From positions 1-5,575 of the forward strand of contig JAPLJW010000090.1 of the NCBI GenBank assembly GCA_026388365.1: a stretch of DNA of 5,575 nucleotides. Reading direction: 5' to 3'. The notes under the pieces were generated by a model. That model was not told the DNA's origin, made no database searches, and saw only the letters and a program-made list of their open reading frames with translations. This stretch comes from Deltaproteobacteria bacterium. GTDB lineage: Bacteria; Desulfobacterota; Syntrophia; Syntrophales; UBA5619. Both the position numbers and the translations under genes were made by a program. Of this stretch, positions 1-5,575 are shown in pieces; position 1 is the first letter of the stretch, and each line of letters starts with the position of its first letter.

Positions 1-1
1 C

Positions 2-277
2 GGGCTGCTGGTCACCGACAGCCGGTACGTCAAACTGGGGAAGAAGGTGGATGCGCGTCAGGTGGAACTGCCGATGTACGAGACGGTGATGGACAAAATC
101 GGCCGGCCGATCGTTTTCAACATCTGCATGCTCGGGGCCGTCATCGGACTGACGAAGCTGGTCCGGCCCGAATCCATCATGAAGGTTCTGAAAACGCAGA
201 TTCCCCCCAGCTTTCTCGACATAAACCGGCAGGCCCTCGATCTCGGACTGAAACTGAGCGAAGGCCTCGGCGATTGA
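2..277 (+). CDS. 2-oxoacid:ferredoxin oxidoreductase, gamma subunit (3' end only)
   Basis: This is the C-terminal ~91 residues of a gene entering from the left edge; it reads open from base 2 and stops at TGA 275-277. The visible protein starts GLLVTDSRYVKLGKK and includes a VELPMYETVMDKIGRPIVFN stretch, then NICMLGAVIGL, and ends with PPSFLDINRQALDLGLKL. The 'N..MLGA..GL' segment and the 'N..A...G' tail are typical of the gamma domain (KorC/VorA/PorG type) of enzymes that oxidatively decarboxylate 2-oxoacids to acyl-CoA while reducing ferredoxin in the cytoplasm. This subunit helps bind the CoA-side partner domains and carries no cluster itself. The substrate (pyruvate, 2-oxoglutarate, branched-chain oxoacid) cannot be told from this fragment, so no symbol is given. 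The other subunits would be expected upstream. An internal GTG at 47 is not the real start, because homology-like sequence continues upstream of it. No T-tract terminator follows directly. Confidence 0.8.
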   Translation, partial: GLLVTDSRYVKLGKKVDARQVELPMYETVMDKIGRPIVFNICMLGAVIGLTKLVRPESIMKVLKTQIPPSFLDINRQALDLGLKLSEGLGD

Positions 278-309
278 GTCCGGCGGCGTATCCTTCCCTC
301 GCGGAAACC

Positions 310-434
310 AATTTGAGCCCTTTGAAAATCGTGATCCCTTCGCGCGCTTTAGAATAGGGGGACACGATGCGGCATCGTGTCCCCCTATTCCCATGCTGCC
401 GGGATACGATTTTCAAGTTGTGCTGGTCTCAATT
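310..434. repeat. Compound inverted repeat (REP/RAYT-like palindrome)
   Basis: The core is a perfect palindrome: GAATAGGGGGACACGATGC (352-370), one central G, then its exact reverse complement (372-390). Around it sits a second pair of arms, TTGAAAATCGTGATCCC (322-338) and GGGATACGATTTTCAA (401-416), complementary except for one extra base. An outermost short pair is AATTTGAG (310-317) and CTCAATT (428-434), again with one base of slippage. The whole could fold as a long three-step hairpin or cruciform. The 'GAATAGGGG(G)ACA' sequence resembles repetitive palindromes that in many Desulfobacterota genomes accompany REP-associated Y1 tyrosine transposases; that link is from memory and not tested. 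No transposase gene is in the window and no T-tract follows, so it is not a standard terminator. The open frames crossing it are by-products of the palindrome. Confidence 0.75.
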
Positions 435-521
435 TCTGATCAATCACCTGTATGCACCTTCTCCGGGCGTTCCGATGATGGGGAAGCCGAAGCGGAGGGC
501 CATCGGCCGGCCGGTCTTGAG

Positions 522-641
522 TGATGAACTCGTAAAAAGTCAAAAATGCCCCGCAACCGTCATTCCGGCGAAAGCCGGAATCCAGAAATATCGAATAGTT
601 ACAAAATACCTGGACACCGGTTTTCACCGGTGTGACGACTT
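522..641. repeat. Dispersed MITE/REP-type element with two facing hairpins
   Basis: The left part starts TGATGAACTCGTAAAAAGTC (522-541) and contains GTCATTCCGGCGAAAGCCGGAATCCAG-type sequence: stem ATTCCGGC (562-569), loop GAAA, stem GCCGGAAT (574-581). The right part mirrors it: CTGG at 610-613, stem ACACCGGT (614-621), loop TTTC, stem ACCGGTGT (626-633), then GACGACTT. The two hairpins are therefore inverted relative to each other, with a ~28-base spacer. The 'GTCATTCC-hairpin-GGAATCCAG' unit is a very widespread proteobacterial intergenic repeat. The left TGATGAACTCG end has no clear partner on the right, so that end looks eroded or was replaced. The element ends about 25 bases before the ilvD Shine-Dalgarno and so lies in the ilvD upstream region. 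I see no convincing ilvD promoter in it. Confidence 0.7.
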
Positions 642-665
642 ATTGCGGGAGCGTCTTTAATCAAC

Positions 666-672
666 AAGGAGG
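666..672 (+). promoter_or_regulatory. Strong Shine-Dalgarno for ilvD
   Basis: AAGGAGG lies six bases upstream of ATG 679. This fixes the start that yields the family-typical N-terminus [18 protein letters not shown], so neither an upstream nor a downstream start is needed. Confidence 0.85.
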
Positions 673-678
673 GAAACC

Positions 679-2253
679 ATGCGTTCCGACCGAATGAAAA
701 AGGGATTGGAGCGGGCGCCGCACCGTTCCCTGTTCAAGGCGCTGGGGCTGACGGACCAGGAAATCGAAAGGCCGATGATCGGCATCGCCAATTCCGCAAA
801 CGAACTTATTCCCGGCCACCTTCATCTGCACCAGATCTCCGAGGCGGTCAAGGCGGGCATCCGGATGGCCGGAGGGACGCCGATGGAGTTCTTCACGATC
901 GGGATCTGCGACGGGATCGTCATGGGCCACGAGGGGATGAAGTACTCGCTGAGCGACAAGATCATCCCCGGGATGCTCATGGCTGCGGCGCGCCTCGACA
1001 TCCCGACCCTCGTGATCAGCGGCGGCCCCATGCTGCCCGGCGAGTTCCAGGGGAAAAAGATCGACCTGATCAACGTCTTCGAATACGTCGGCAAGGCCAA
1101 GATCGGGGCGATGACGATGGATGAGCTCCGCGATGCGGAGGGATGCGCCTGTCCGGGCGTCGGCTCCTGCGCGGGGATGTTCACGGCCAACTCGATGAAC
1201 TGCCTCACCGAGGTCCTCGGAATGGGACTCCCCGGAAACGGGACCGTCCCGGCCGTCTGGGCGGAGCGGATCCGTCTGGCGAAGGAAGCGGGGATGCAGG
1301 TCATGGAGCTGGTGAACCGGGACCTGCGGCCCTCCGCCATCATGACCGCAGAGGCCTTTGCAAACGCCATGACCGTGGATATGGCCTTTGGCGGATCGAC
1401 GAACACCTCGCTTCACCTGCCCGCGATCGCGAAGGAGGCAGGCGTGCCGCTGACACTCGAGACCTTCAATGCCTACAGCGATAAAACCCCGCACCTCTGC
1501 TCCATGTCGCCCGGCGGCCCCCACCACTTGAGCGATCTTCACCAGGCCGGAGGCATCCCCGCGCTGATGCAGGAACTCTCGCGCGGGGGTCTGATCCATG
1601 CCGGCGCCCTGACTGTCACGGGAAAAACGGTCGGCGAGAACCTGGCCGGAAAGAGGGTCCTGAACCCCGATGTGATTCGTCCCCTGGAGAAGCCCTACCA
1701 CGCCACGGGCGGCCTCGCCGTCCTCTTCGGCAACCTCGCCCCGGAGGGCGCCGTCGTCAAGCGCTCCGCCGTGGACGACGCGATGCTCCGGCACACCGGT
1801 CCCGCCCGCGTCTTCGACTCGGAAGAGCCGGCCATGCAGGCCATCCTGGACGGGAAGATCCAAAAAGGGGACGTCGTCGTCATCCGTTACGAAGGGCCGA
1901 AGGGCGGCCCGGGCATGCGGGAGATGCTCTCGCCGACCTCCGCCATCGTCGGAATCGGCCGGGACCGGGACGTTGCCCTCCTCACCGACGGCCGTTTTTC
2001 GGGCGGCAGCAAGGGCGCGGCGATCGGCCACATCTCCCCGGAAGCGGCGGAGGGGGGGCCCATCGCCGCGGTCCAGGAAGGAGACCGGATCGAGATCGAC
2101 ATCCCTGGAAAGAGGCTGAACCTCCTGATTTCCGACGAGGAGATGAAGGAGCGCCTCGCCCTGTGGAACCCGATCAAGAGAGAACTCAGGGGCTACCTGA
2201 AGCGCTACGCCAGCCTTGTCCGCTCCGCCCACACCGGCGCGACGTTCGAATAG
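679..2253 (+). CDS. ilvD: Dihydroxy-acid dehydratase with an internal in-frame deletion
   Basis: IlvD dehydrates 2,3-dihydroxy-isovalerate and 2,3-dihydroxy-3-methylvalerate to the 2-oxoacids that precede valine/leucine and isoleucine; it is a cytoplasmic Fe-S and Mg enzyme. Family landmarks in order: [13 protein letters not shown] (11-23), [10 protein letters not shown] (41-50), [15 protein letters not shown] (77-91), [14 protein letters not shown] (93-106), SGGPMLPG (114-121), [18 protein letters not shown] (158-174), [11 protein letters not shown] (237-246), [13 protein letters not shown] (404-416, with likely metal ligand E415) and [10 protein letters not shown] (437-446, with likely catalytic S441). 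The protein is 524 residues, whereas bacterial relatives usually have about 550-560. The shortfall lies at KYSL-S-DK. The family normally has about 27 residues (PSRELIADSVE... to IPN) between KYSL and an invariant CDK, and here they are missing and Cys is replaced by Ser92. Asp93 and Lys94 (the latter usually carbamylated to bind Mg) remain. The loss removes a cluster-ligand cysteine, so activity is doubtful. Identity is certain; function is not. The gene has its own terminator and looks monocistronic. Confidence 0.95.
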   Translation: MRSDRMKKGLERAPHRSLFKALGLTDQEIERPMIGIANSANELIPGHLHLHQISEAVKAGIRMAGGTPMEFFTIGICDGIVMGHEGMKYSLSDKIIPGMLMAAARLDIPTLVISGGPMLPGEFQGKKIDLINVFEYVGKAKIGAMTMDELRDAEGCACPGVGSCAGMFTANSMNCLTEVLGMGLPGNGTVPAVWAERIRLAKEAGMQVMELVNRDLRPSAIMTAEAFANAMTVDMAFGGSTNTSLHLPAIAKEAGVPLTLETFNAYSDKTPHLCSMSPGGPHHLSDLHQAGGIPALMQELSRGGLIHAGALTVTGKTVGENLAGKRVLNPDVIRPLEKPYHATGGLAVLFGNLAPEGAVVKRSAVDDAMLRHTGPARVFDSEEPAMQAILDGKIQKGDVVVIRYEGPKGGPGMREMLSPTSAIVGIGRDRDVALLTDGRFSGGSKGAAIGHISPEAAEGGPIAAVQEGDRIEIDIPGKRLNLLISDEEMKERLALWNPIKRELRGYLKRYASLVRSAHTGATFE

Positions 2254-2302
2254 GATTTTTTACCCGTCAGCGACGGCAGAAATGCCCGGCGGAACCATCC
2301 AT

Positions 2303-2345
2303 ACGAGAAGCCTCCCGTGCCGGTCACGGGGGCTTCTCGTTTTTT
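2303..2345 (+). terminator. Intrinsic terminator of ilvD
   Basis: The left arm ACGAGAAGCCTCCCGTG (2303-2319) pairs with CACGGGGGCTTCTCGT (2325-2340), with one bulged T and a five-base loop CCGGT. A run of six T follows (2340-2345). It lies 50 bases after the ilvD stop and separates ilvD from the next transcription unit. Confidence 0.92.
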
Positions 2346-2477
2346 ATCTGCGGCAATATTCCTTCAGACCGCCTGCCCTCTCTGCAAATCCGTAAATCAT
2401 TCTTCCTGAAAGTGAGCGTCCAGCAATTTTGACGGTTATCCAATATTACGGATGGCAATCATCGATCCATATTTCAT

Positions 2478-2507
2478 CGTGCTACATTTCCACGTGCTAC
2501 ATTTCCA
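2478..2507. repeat. Perfect 2 x 15 bp tandem repeat upstream of promoter
   Basis: CGTGCTACATTTCCA occurs twice head to tail (2478-2492 and 2493-2507). The second copy ends exactly one base before the TTGACA -35 box. Two identical sites next to a -35 element are where an activator or repressor could bind as paired monomers or dimers, but 15 bp is not a whole number of helical turns (about 1.4) and no regulator gene is in view. Simple replication slippage would also explain it. Confidence 0.8.
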
Positions 2508-2536
2508 TTGACACACAAGACTCCGTTCCGTATTCT
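2508..2536 (+). promoter_or_regulatory. Sigma70-type promoter for the lipoprotein serine hydrolase
   Basis: A perfect -35 TTGACA (2508-2513) is followed by a 17-base spacer and the -10 TATTCT (2531-2536; 4 of 6 matches to TATAAT, with the key first TA and last T present). Transcription would start near 2543 and give a ~45-base leader before ATG 2588. The surrounding AT-rich stretch 2346-2587 carries no gene that I can support. Confidence 0.75.
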
Positions 2537-2587
2537 CAAGCCGTGCAAAAGCAATTTCGTATCAACCAATAAGAGAAAACCCCAACA

Positions 2588-4105
2588 ATGAAAAAAATAA
2601 AAAAATCGAACGAGCACTACAAGCCGCTAATCGTTTTTGCCTTCATCATGTCGTTCGTTGCAGCTTGTTCGTCAAACGACACCGACGATGTCCAGTCGCG
2701 TATTGCCGCAGTAGAGAAGAACCTCATCCCTGCGGTCGTCAACACCGGAAGTGAACCTGCGGGTATGTCGCTTTCAGACCGCATGCAACACTTTCAGGTG
2801 CCGGGCGTCAGCATCGCGGTCATCAACAATGGCGAGGTTGAGTGGGCAAAAGGATACGGTGTTACCGAAGCCGGCGGAACCCAGGCCGTAACTACGGACA
2901 CCGTATTTCAGGCAGCCTCCGTGAGTAAGCCGATCTCGGTGACAGGCATCATGTTGCTGGCGCAAGCGGGGGTGATCGACATCTCCAGGAACGTGAATGA
3001 CTATCTCACCTCCTGGCGCCTCCCCGATAACGACTTGACGAAGACAAATAAGGCAACGGTGCAAAGGCTCATGTCTCACACCGGCGGGACCAACGTATCC
3101 GGCTTTGCCGGGTACACCGCAGGGAGCGCCATACCGACGCTGCTTCAGGTCCTCAACGGTGCACCGCCGGCGGACACCGAGCCTGTTCGCGTCATATACG
3201 AACCGGGGACGCGATACAGCTACTCGGGAGGTGGCATGGAGGTGCTGCAGCAGATGGCGGAAGACGTAACCAGAATGCCATTTCGGAGCTACATGAAGAA
3301 CAACGTCTTTGACAAACTGGGTATGAATTCCAGCGACTTCGTGCAGCCGATGGCCGGTCCGCTGGCAGCGCGGGCGGCCAAAGGTCACGATCTGGATGGC
3401 GTCATGATACCGGGCGGCTGGAGGATATACCCGGAGCTGATCGCCGCTGGTCTGTGGACCACACCCACTGATCTTGCCACACTGCTTCTTGAGGTGCAAA
3501 AGGCAGCAGTTTTCAATAAGGGAGCACTGCTCACGCAAGAAACGGCCAATCGCATCCTTACACCGCAGCCGAAGTCGAATGCATCAATGGGCCTCGGCTT
3601 TGCTCTGTTGAACGGCAAGGGCGGTTTGATATTCAACCATAGCGGGTCGGTCTTCGGATATAAGTCATACGTGTCGGTATATCGCGACCGGGGGCAGGGT
3701 ATTGCCGTCATGATGAACGGTGACAACGGATATGCGCTTATGATGGAAATAATGCGATCCGTAGCCAAGGTATATGGCTGGCCCGATGACGGTGTGTCAA
3801 AGGCCGAGCTTACCGATGTGCCGCTGTCAACCCTTCAGTCCTACCTAGGAAATTACGCGGCCACGCTCGACGGCCAGACGTTGCAAATAGCGATTTATCT
3901 TGCTGGGAATGCACTGATGATCAAAAGCACCTTGCAAGGAACAGGCTCACGATCCGATCTGTATCCAACAGCCAACAACATTTTTCTGTTGAAGGATGAC
4001 ACGATTATTACCGGGACACTCACGTTTTCGAAAGACGGTTCTGGCAAGGTGATCTTTACGATCTCCACACCAGAAGGCGGAACGGTTGTTGCTACGAGAA
4101 TGTGA
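2588..4105 (+). CDS. Lipoprotein serine hydrolase, beta-lactamase/S12 (class C-like) family
   Basis: This is a predicted cell-envelope serine hydrolase of 505 residues. The N-terminus has Lys-rich residues 1-12, a hydrophobic stretch (13-24) and a lipobox V24-A-A-C27 followed by SSN, so export and lipid attachment at Cys27 are likely. The hydrolase domain spans about 55-395: nucleophile motif S111-V-S-K114 (SxxK), Y212-S-G in the position of the usual YxN motif within the YSGGG variant, W290-TTPTDLA, and H351-S-G353 in place of KTG. A smaller C-terminal domain (about 410-505, starting VPLSTLQSYLGNYAA) resembles the beta-rich domains attached to many such enzymes. Members act as esterases, D-amino-acid peptidases or carboxypeptidases; the substrate is not predictable here, and true beta-lactamase activity is not implied. 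The start ATG is supported by the signal peptide, but the ribosome site is weak (AAGAGA about 12 bases upstream). Its G+C looks lower than that of the genes on both sides. Confidence 0.88.
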   Translation: MKKIKKSNEHYKPLIVFAFIMSFVAACSSNDTDDVQSRIAAVEKNLIPAVVNTGSEPAGMSLSDRMQHFQVPGVSIAVINNGEVEWAKGYGVTEAGGTQAVTTDTVFQAASVSKPISVTGIMLLAQAGVIDISRNVNDYLTSWRLPDNDLTKTNKATVQRLMSHTGGTNVSGFAGYTAGSAIPTLLQVLNGAPPADTEPVRVIYEPGTRYSYSGGGMEVLQQMAEDVTRMPFRSYMKNNVFDKLGMNSSDFVQPMAGPLAARAAKGHDLDGVMIPGGWRIYPELIAAGLWTTPTDLATLLLEVQKAAVFNKGALLTQETANRILTPQPKSNASMGLGFALLNGKGGLIFNHSGSVFGYKSYVSVYRDRGQGIAVMMNGDNGYALMMEIMRSVAKVYGWPDDGVSKAELTDVPLSTLQSYLGNYAATLDGQTLQIAIYLAGNALMIKSTLQGTGSRSDLYPTANNIFLLKDDTIITGTLTFSKDGSGKVIFTISTPEGGTVVATRM

Positions 4106-4233
4106 TATTCGAGGGCGATCCCGAGTGGAAGATGTTCCGCCTGATGACCGCCTTCGACACACGCCCCGAGGACGTGGACGCGCTGCTCGCGGCGCTTCGA
4201 CGTCAGGGGCCGGTACGCGTGAACGTCCCGTAG
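4102..4233 (+). pseudogene. Headless C-terminal fragment resembling a threonine aldolase-type PLP enzyme
   Basis: In the frame one base behind the preceding stop codon, the plus strand reads FEGDPEWKMFRLMTAFDT, then RPEDVDALLAALRRQG, and ends at TAG 4231-4233. The pattern RLM-[ST]-x-F-D-T-x-x-x-D-V-D-x-[LF]-x-x-x-L is the usual extreme C-terminus of low-specificity L-threonine aldolases and related fold-type I PLP enzymes. No catalytic part exists: upstream of about 4108 the same frame only shadows the serine hydrolase gene. Its codons are strongly GC-ending, like the minus-strand gene to the right and unlike the gene to the left, so it probably came with the right-hand DNA. Its last 31 bases overlap the 3' end of the minus-strand gene. 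The identification rests on ~30 residues and could be a chance reading. Confidence 0.5.
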
Positions 4234-5575
4234 TTGACGAACTGCGGCACCGTCTGGCCCTCCAAGCTCGTCACCACCCCTGCAGTCTGGGTGAACTGCG
4301 CCACGCCCGGCATGTCGTCGGGGTTGCCCCAGTCGAACAGGTACTGGTCCCCGTCGTAGTGCACGAGGGTGGCCGAGTACGGCTTGTCCACTCCCGTCAT
4401 CGCGAAGCTGCCGCTGCCGTCCGTCTTTTCGGTGATCTTGAACGTGCCGTAGAGGTCGCTTTTGTAGGTGCCGACCTTCTGGGCGGCGGGGATCATCGCG
4501 GGCTTGGGGTTCGCCTTCATCGGCCACCCCTTCTCTAGCGAGGACCAGACGGCCTCGTCCACCCACGCCTTCGCCTGCAAGTCGATAGCCTTGCCGTCCT
4601 TGTCCACGCCATCGCCGAGCTGGTCCACGAGGAAGCGGTAGCCGATGGCCTCCGGGAACTGGTTCAGGTTCTTGTTGGCGATCACGAAGATTCCGATCTT
4701 CTTGTCCGGGATCAGCAGAAGGTTCGTGCGCACGCCGTTGAGCGCGCCGTTCTTCGAGACGATGTACCAGGTCTTCTCCTTGGTCGTAAACTCGTAGGTC
4801 TCCGTCCCCAGGCCGTACCAGGTCTTCCCGCCCGTCGGGCTCTTGTTGGCCGAGGTCTCTTTCACGTCCGCGAACATCGCATCGACGGTCTCGCCCTTCA
4901 GGATGGTCTTTCCCTCCAGTTGGCCGTGGCCGAGCAGCATGCGCATCCAGCGCACCATATCCTCGCCGGTCGAGATGATGGAGCCGGCGGGCGGCAGGGT
5001 GTCCTGCTCGCGCTCCATCACTTCGAGCGTGCCGGTCTTCTTCCAGTGCCCGGCTACGAAGTTCTCGTCCGGCGGCGGCACCGCGAACACGACCGAGTCG
5101 TCCGCGGTCGACCGGGTCATGCGCAGCGGCGCGAGCAGCTTGGTGTCGACGAGCTTAACCCAGTCGAGCGCCTTGACGTCGGCATCCCTGTACGCGGCGA
5201 ACTCGCCGGCCAGGAAGAAGCCCATGTTGGAGTACGCGGCCGGCGGTTCCGGCGGCGTCTTCGAGAGATCCCCTTCGTCGACGGCCATATAGCGGACGCG
5301 GGTGATGATCTCCGGGTACGTCCACTCCTGGCGTCCCAGGATCTCCCCGTCGTACCCCAACAGCCCAGACTGGTGGCTAAGCAGCGTCTTGAGGCTGCAG
5401 GCATCGGTGAGCCGAGCCGACTTGAGTTGGAAGCCCGGGTAGTAGTTCTTCACGGGATCGGTCCAGGTCACCTTCCCGGATTCCACGACCAGGCCGATCG
5501 ACGCGGCGGCGAAGAACTTGCTGACCGAGGCGAGCTGGAACCTCGTCTTGGTGTCCATCGGCTTCTTGTCGGCGA
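4203..5575 (-). CDS. Serine hydrolase, beta-lactamase/S12 family (N-terminus beyond right edge)
   Basis: The gene enters from the right edge; the frame stays open to the last bases (ADKKPMDTKTRFQLASVSK), and relatives usually have several dozen residues plus a signal peptide before SxxK. The ATG at 5558 is therefore probably internal. Numbering from that Met: nucleophile motif S11-V-S-K14; LLSHQSGLLGY (59-69), the usual 'hTSGl' loop; Y109-S-N111 (YxN motif); PAGSIISTGEDMVRWM (190-205), the typical 'GG..STa.Dm..w'; and K269-N-G271 in the KTG/HxG position. A C-terminal domain (about 355-451, from IPAAQKVGTYKSDLYGTF) looks like the DUF3471-type beta domain of such proteins. The likely role is an exported esterase/peptidase acting on D-amino-acid or ester bonds; the substrate is unknown. 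Codons are almost all G/C-ending. It is convergent with the hydrolase at 2588-4105, and I see no terminator between them. All three motifs are intact, so it should be active. Confidence 0.88.
   Translation of the reverse strand, partial: ADKKPMDTKTRFQLASVSKFFAAASIGLVVESGKVTWTDPVKNYYPGFQLKSARLTDACSLKTLLSHQSGLLGYDGEILGRQEWTYPEIITRVRYMAVDEGDLSKTPPEPPAAYSNMGFFLAGEFAAYRDADVKALDWVKLVDTKLLAPLRMTRSTADDSVVFAVPPPDENFVAGHWKKTGTLEVMEREQDTLPPAGSIISTGEDMVRWMRMLLGHGQLEGKTILKGETVDAMFADVKETSANKSPTGGKTWYGLGTETYEFTTKEKTWYIVSKNGALNGVRTNLLLIPDKKIGIFVIANKNLNQFPEAIGYRFLVDQLGDGVDKDGKAIDLQAKAWVDEAVWSSLEKGWPMKANPKPAMIPAAQKVGTYKSDLYGTFKITEKTDGSGSFAMTGVDKPYSATLVHYDGDQYLFDWGNPDDMPGVAQFTQTAGVVTSLEGQTVPQFVNYGTFTRTGP

Noticed and set aside
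98..114. Palindrome ATCGGCCGGCCGAT inside the oxidoreductase gene
   Set aside because: It is explained by the codons for Ile-Gly-Arg-Pro-Ile in GC-rich DNA; too short for a regulatory claim.
444..521. Minus-strand stretch reading LKTGRPMALRFGFPIIG then TPGEGAYR-stop, possibly a gene remnant
   Set aside because: Only about 26 residues, with no start and no recognised family. It could be a decayed gene end between the two repeat elements, but there is too little to support it.
367..660. Open frames on both strands across 367-660 and 385-627
   Set aside because: They run through the palindromic repeat elements, which read as peptide in any frame; no ribosome site or domain is visible.
632..661. 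Possible ilvD promoter GTGACG - 18 bases - TTTAAT
   Set aside because: The start site would fall inside the Shine-Dalgarno, leaving almost no leader, and the boxes lie in the repeat element.
661..2232. Long minus-strand open frame (523 codons) opposite ilvD
   Set aside because: It is a shadow of the GC-rich ilvD codons; its protein is low-complexity, rich in Arg/Asp/His/Gly, with no recognisable motif, while the plus strand matches IlvD throughout.
2388..2454. Inverted pair ATCCGTAA / TTACGGAT 51 bases apart
   Set aside because: An eight-base match at that distance in AT-rich DNA is easily chance; no supporting structure.
4086..4538. Plus-strand open frame of 150 codons opposite the right-hand hydrolase
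   Set aside because: It is Arg/Gly/His/Val-rich and antisense to a gene with intact catalytic motifs, so it is a shadow frame.

Overview
The window reads as a chromosomal (possibly metagenome-derived) segment of a GC-rich bacterium. The left 2.35 kb fits an anaerobic Desulfobacterota-like (former Deltaproteobacteria) organism. That part carries the 3' end of a 2-oxoacid:ferredoxin oxidoreductase gamma subunit, a dihydroxy-acid dehydratase of the 4Fe-4S-like 'PGHxHL' type, and intergenic palindromes of kinds common in proteobacterial genomes. The taxonomic placement is inferred from gene content and repeat style only.

Layout. Positions 1-277 (+) hold the C-terminal end of the ferredoxin oxidoreductase subunit. 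Positions 278-678 are a non-coding gap dominated by two separate repeat elements. The first is a compound inverted repeat at 310-434 with a perfect 19-bp core palindrome. The second, at about 522-641, contains two facing 8-bp-stem hairpins. ilvD (679-2253, +) follows with a strong Shine-Dalgarno and ends at a clear intrinsic terminator (2303-2345). Positions 2346-2587 are an AT-richer leader with a perfect 2 x 15 bp tandem repeat abutting a good sigma70-type promoter (TTGACA-17-TATTCT). This promoter drives a lipoprotein serine hydrolase of the beta-lactamase/S12 class (2588-4105, +). Just after its stop lies a short high-GC fragment (about 4102-4233, +) that resembles the C-terminus of a threonine aldolase-type PLP enzyme. 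The last gene (4203-5575, -) is a second, unrelated-looking serine hydrolase of the same superfamily, whose N-terminus lies beyond the right edge.

How the genes fit. IlvD makes branched-chain 2-oxoacids, and 2-oxoacid:ferredoxin oxidoreductases can consume such acids, so a metabolic link between the first two genes is possible but not demonstrated. The two serine hydrolases converge on each other. They look like accessory cell-envelope or secreted enzymes, unconnected with the ilvD region.

The two most notable points are these. (1) IlvD lacks about 27 residues in frame, exactly where the conserved Asn-Cys-Asp-Lys cluster/metal motif begins, so the cluster-ligand cysteine is gone although the frame is intact. 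(2) A sharp composition change and a headless gene fragment near 4100 point to a recombination junction, or to a contig chimera. I see no convincing new defence system, RNA gene or CRISPR array here.
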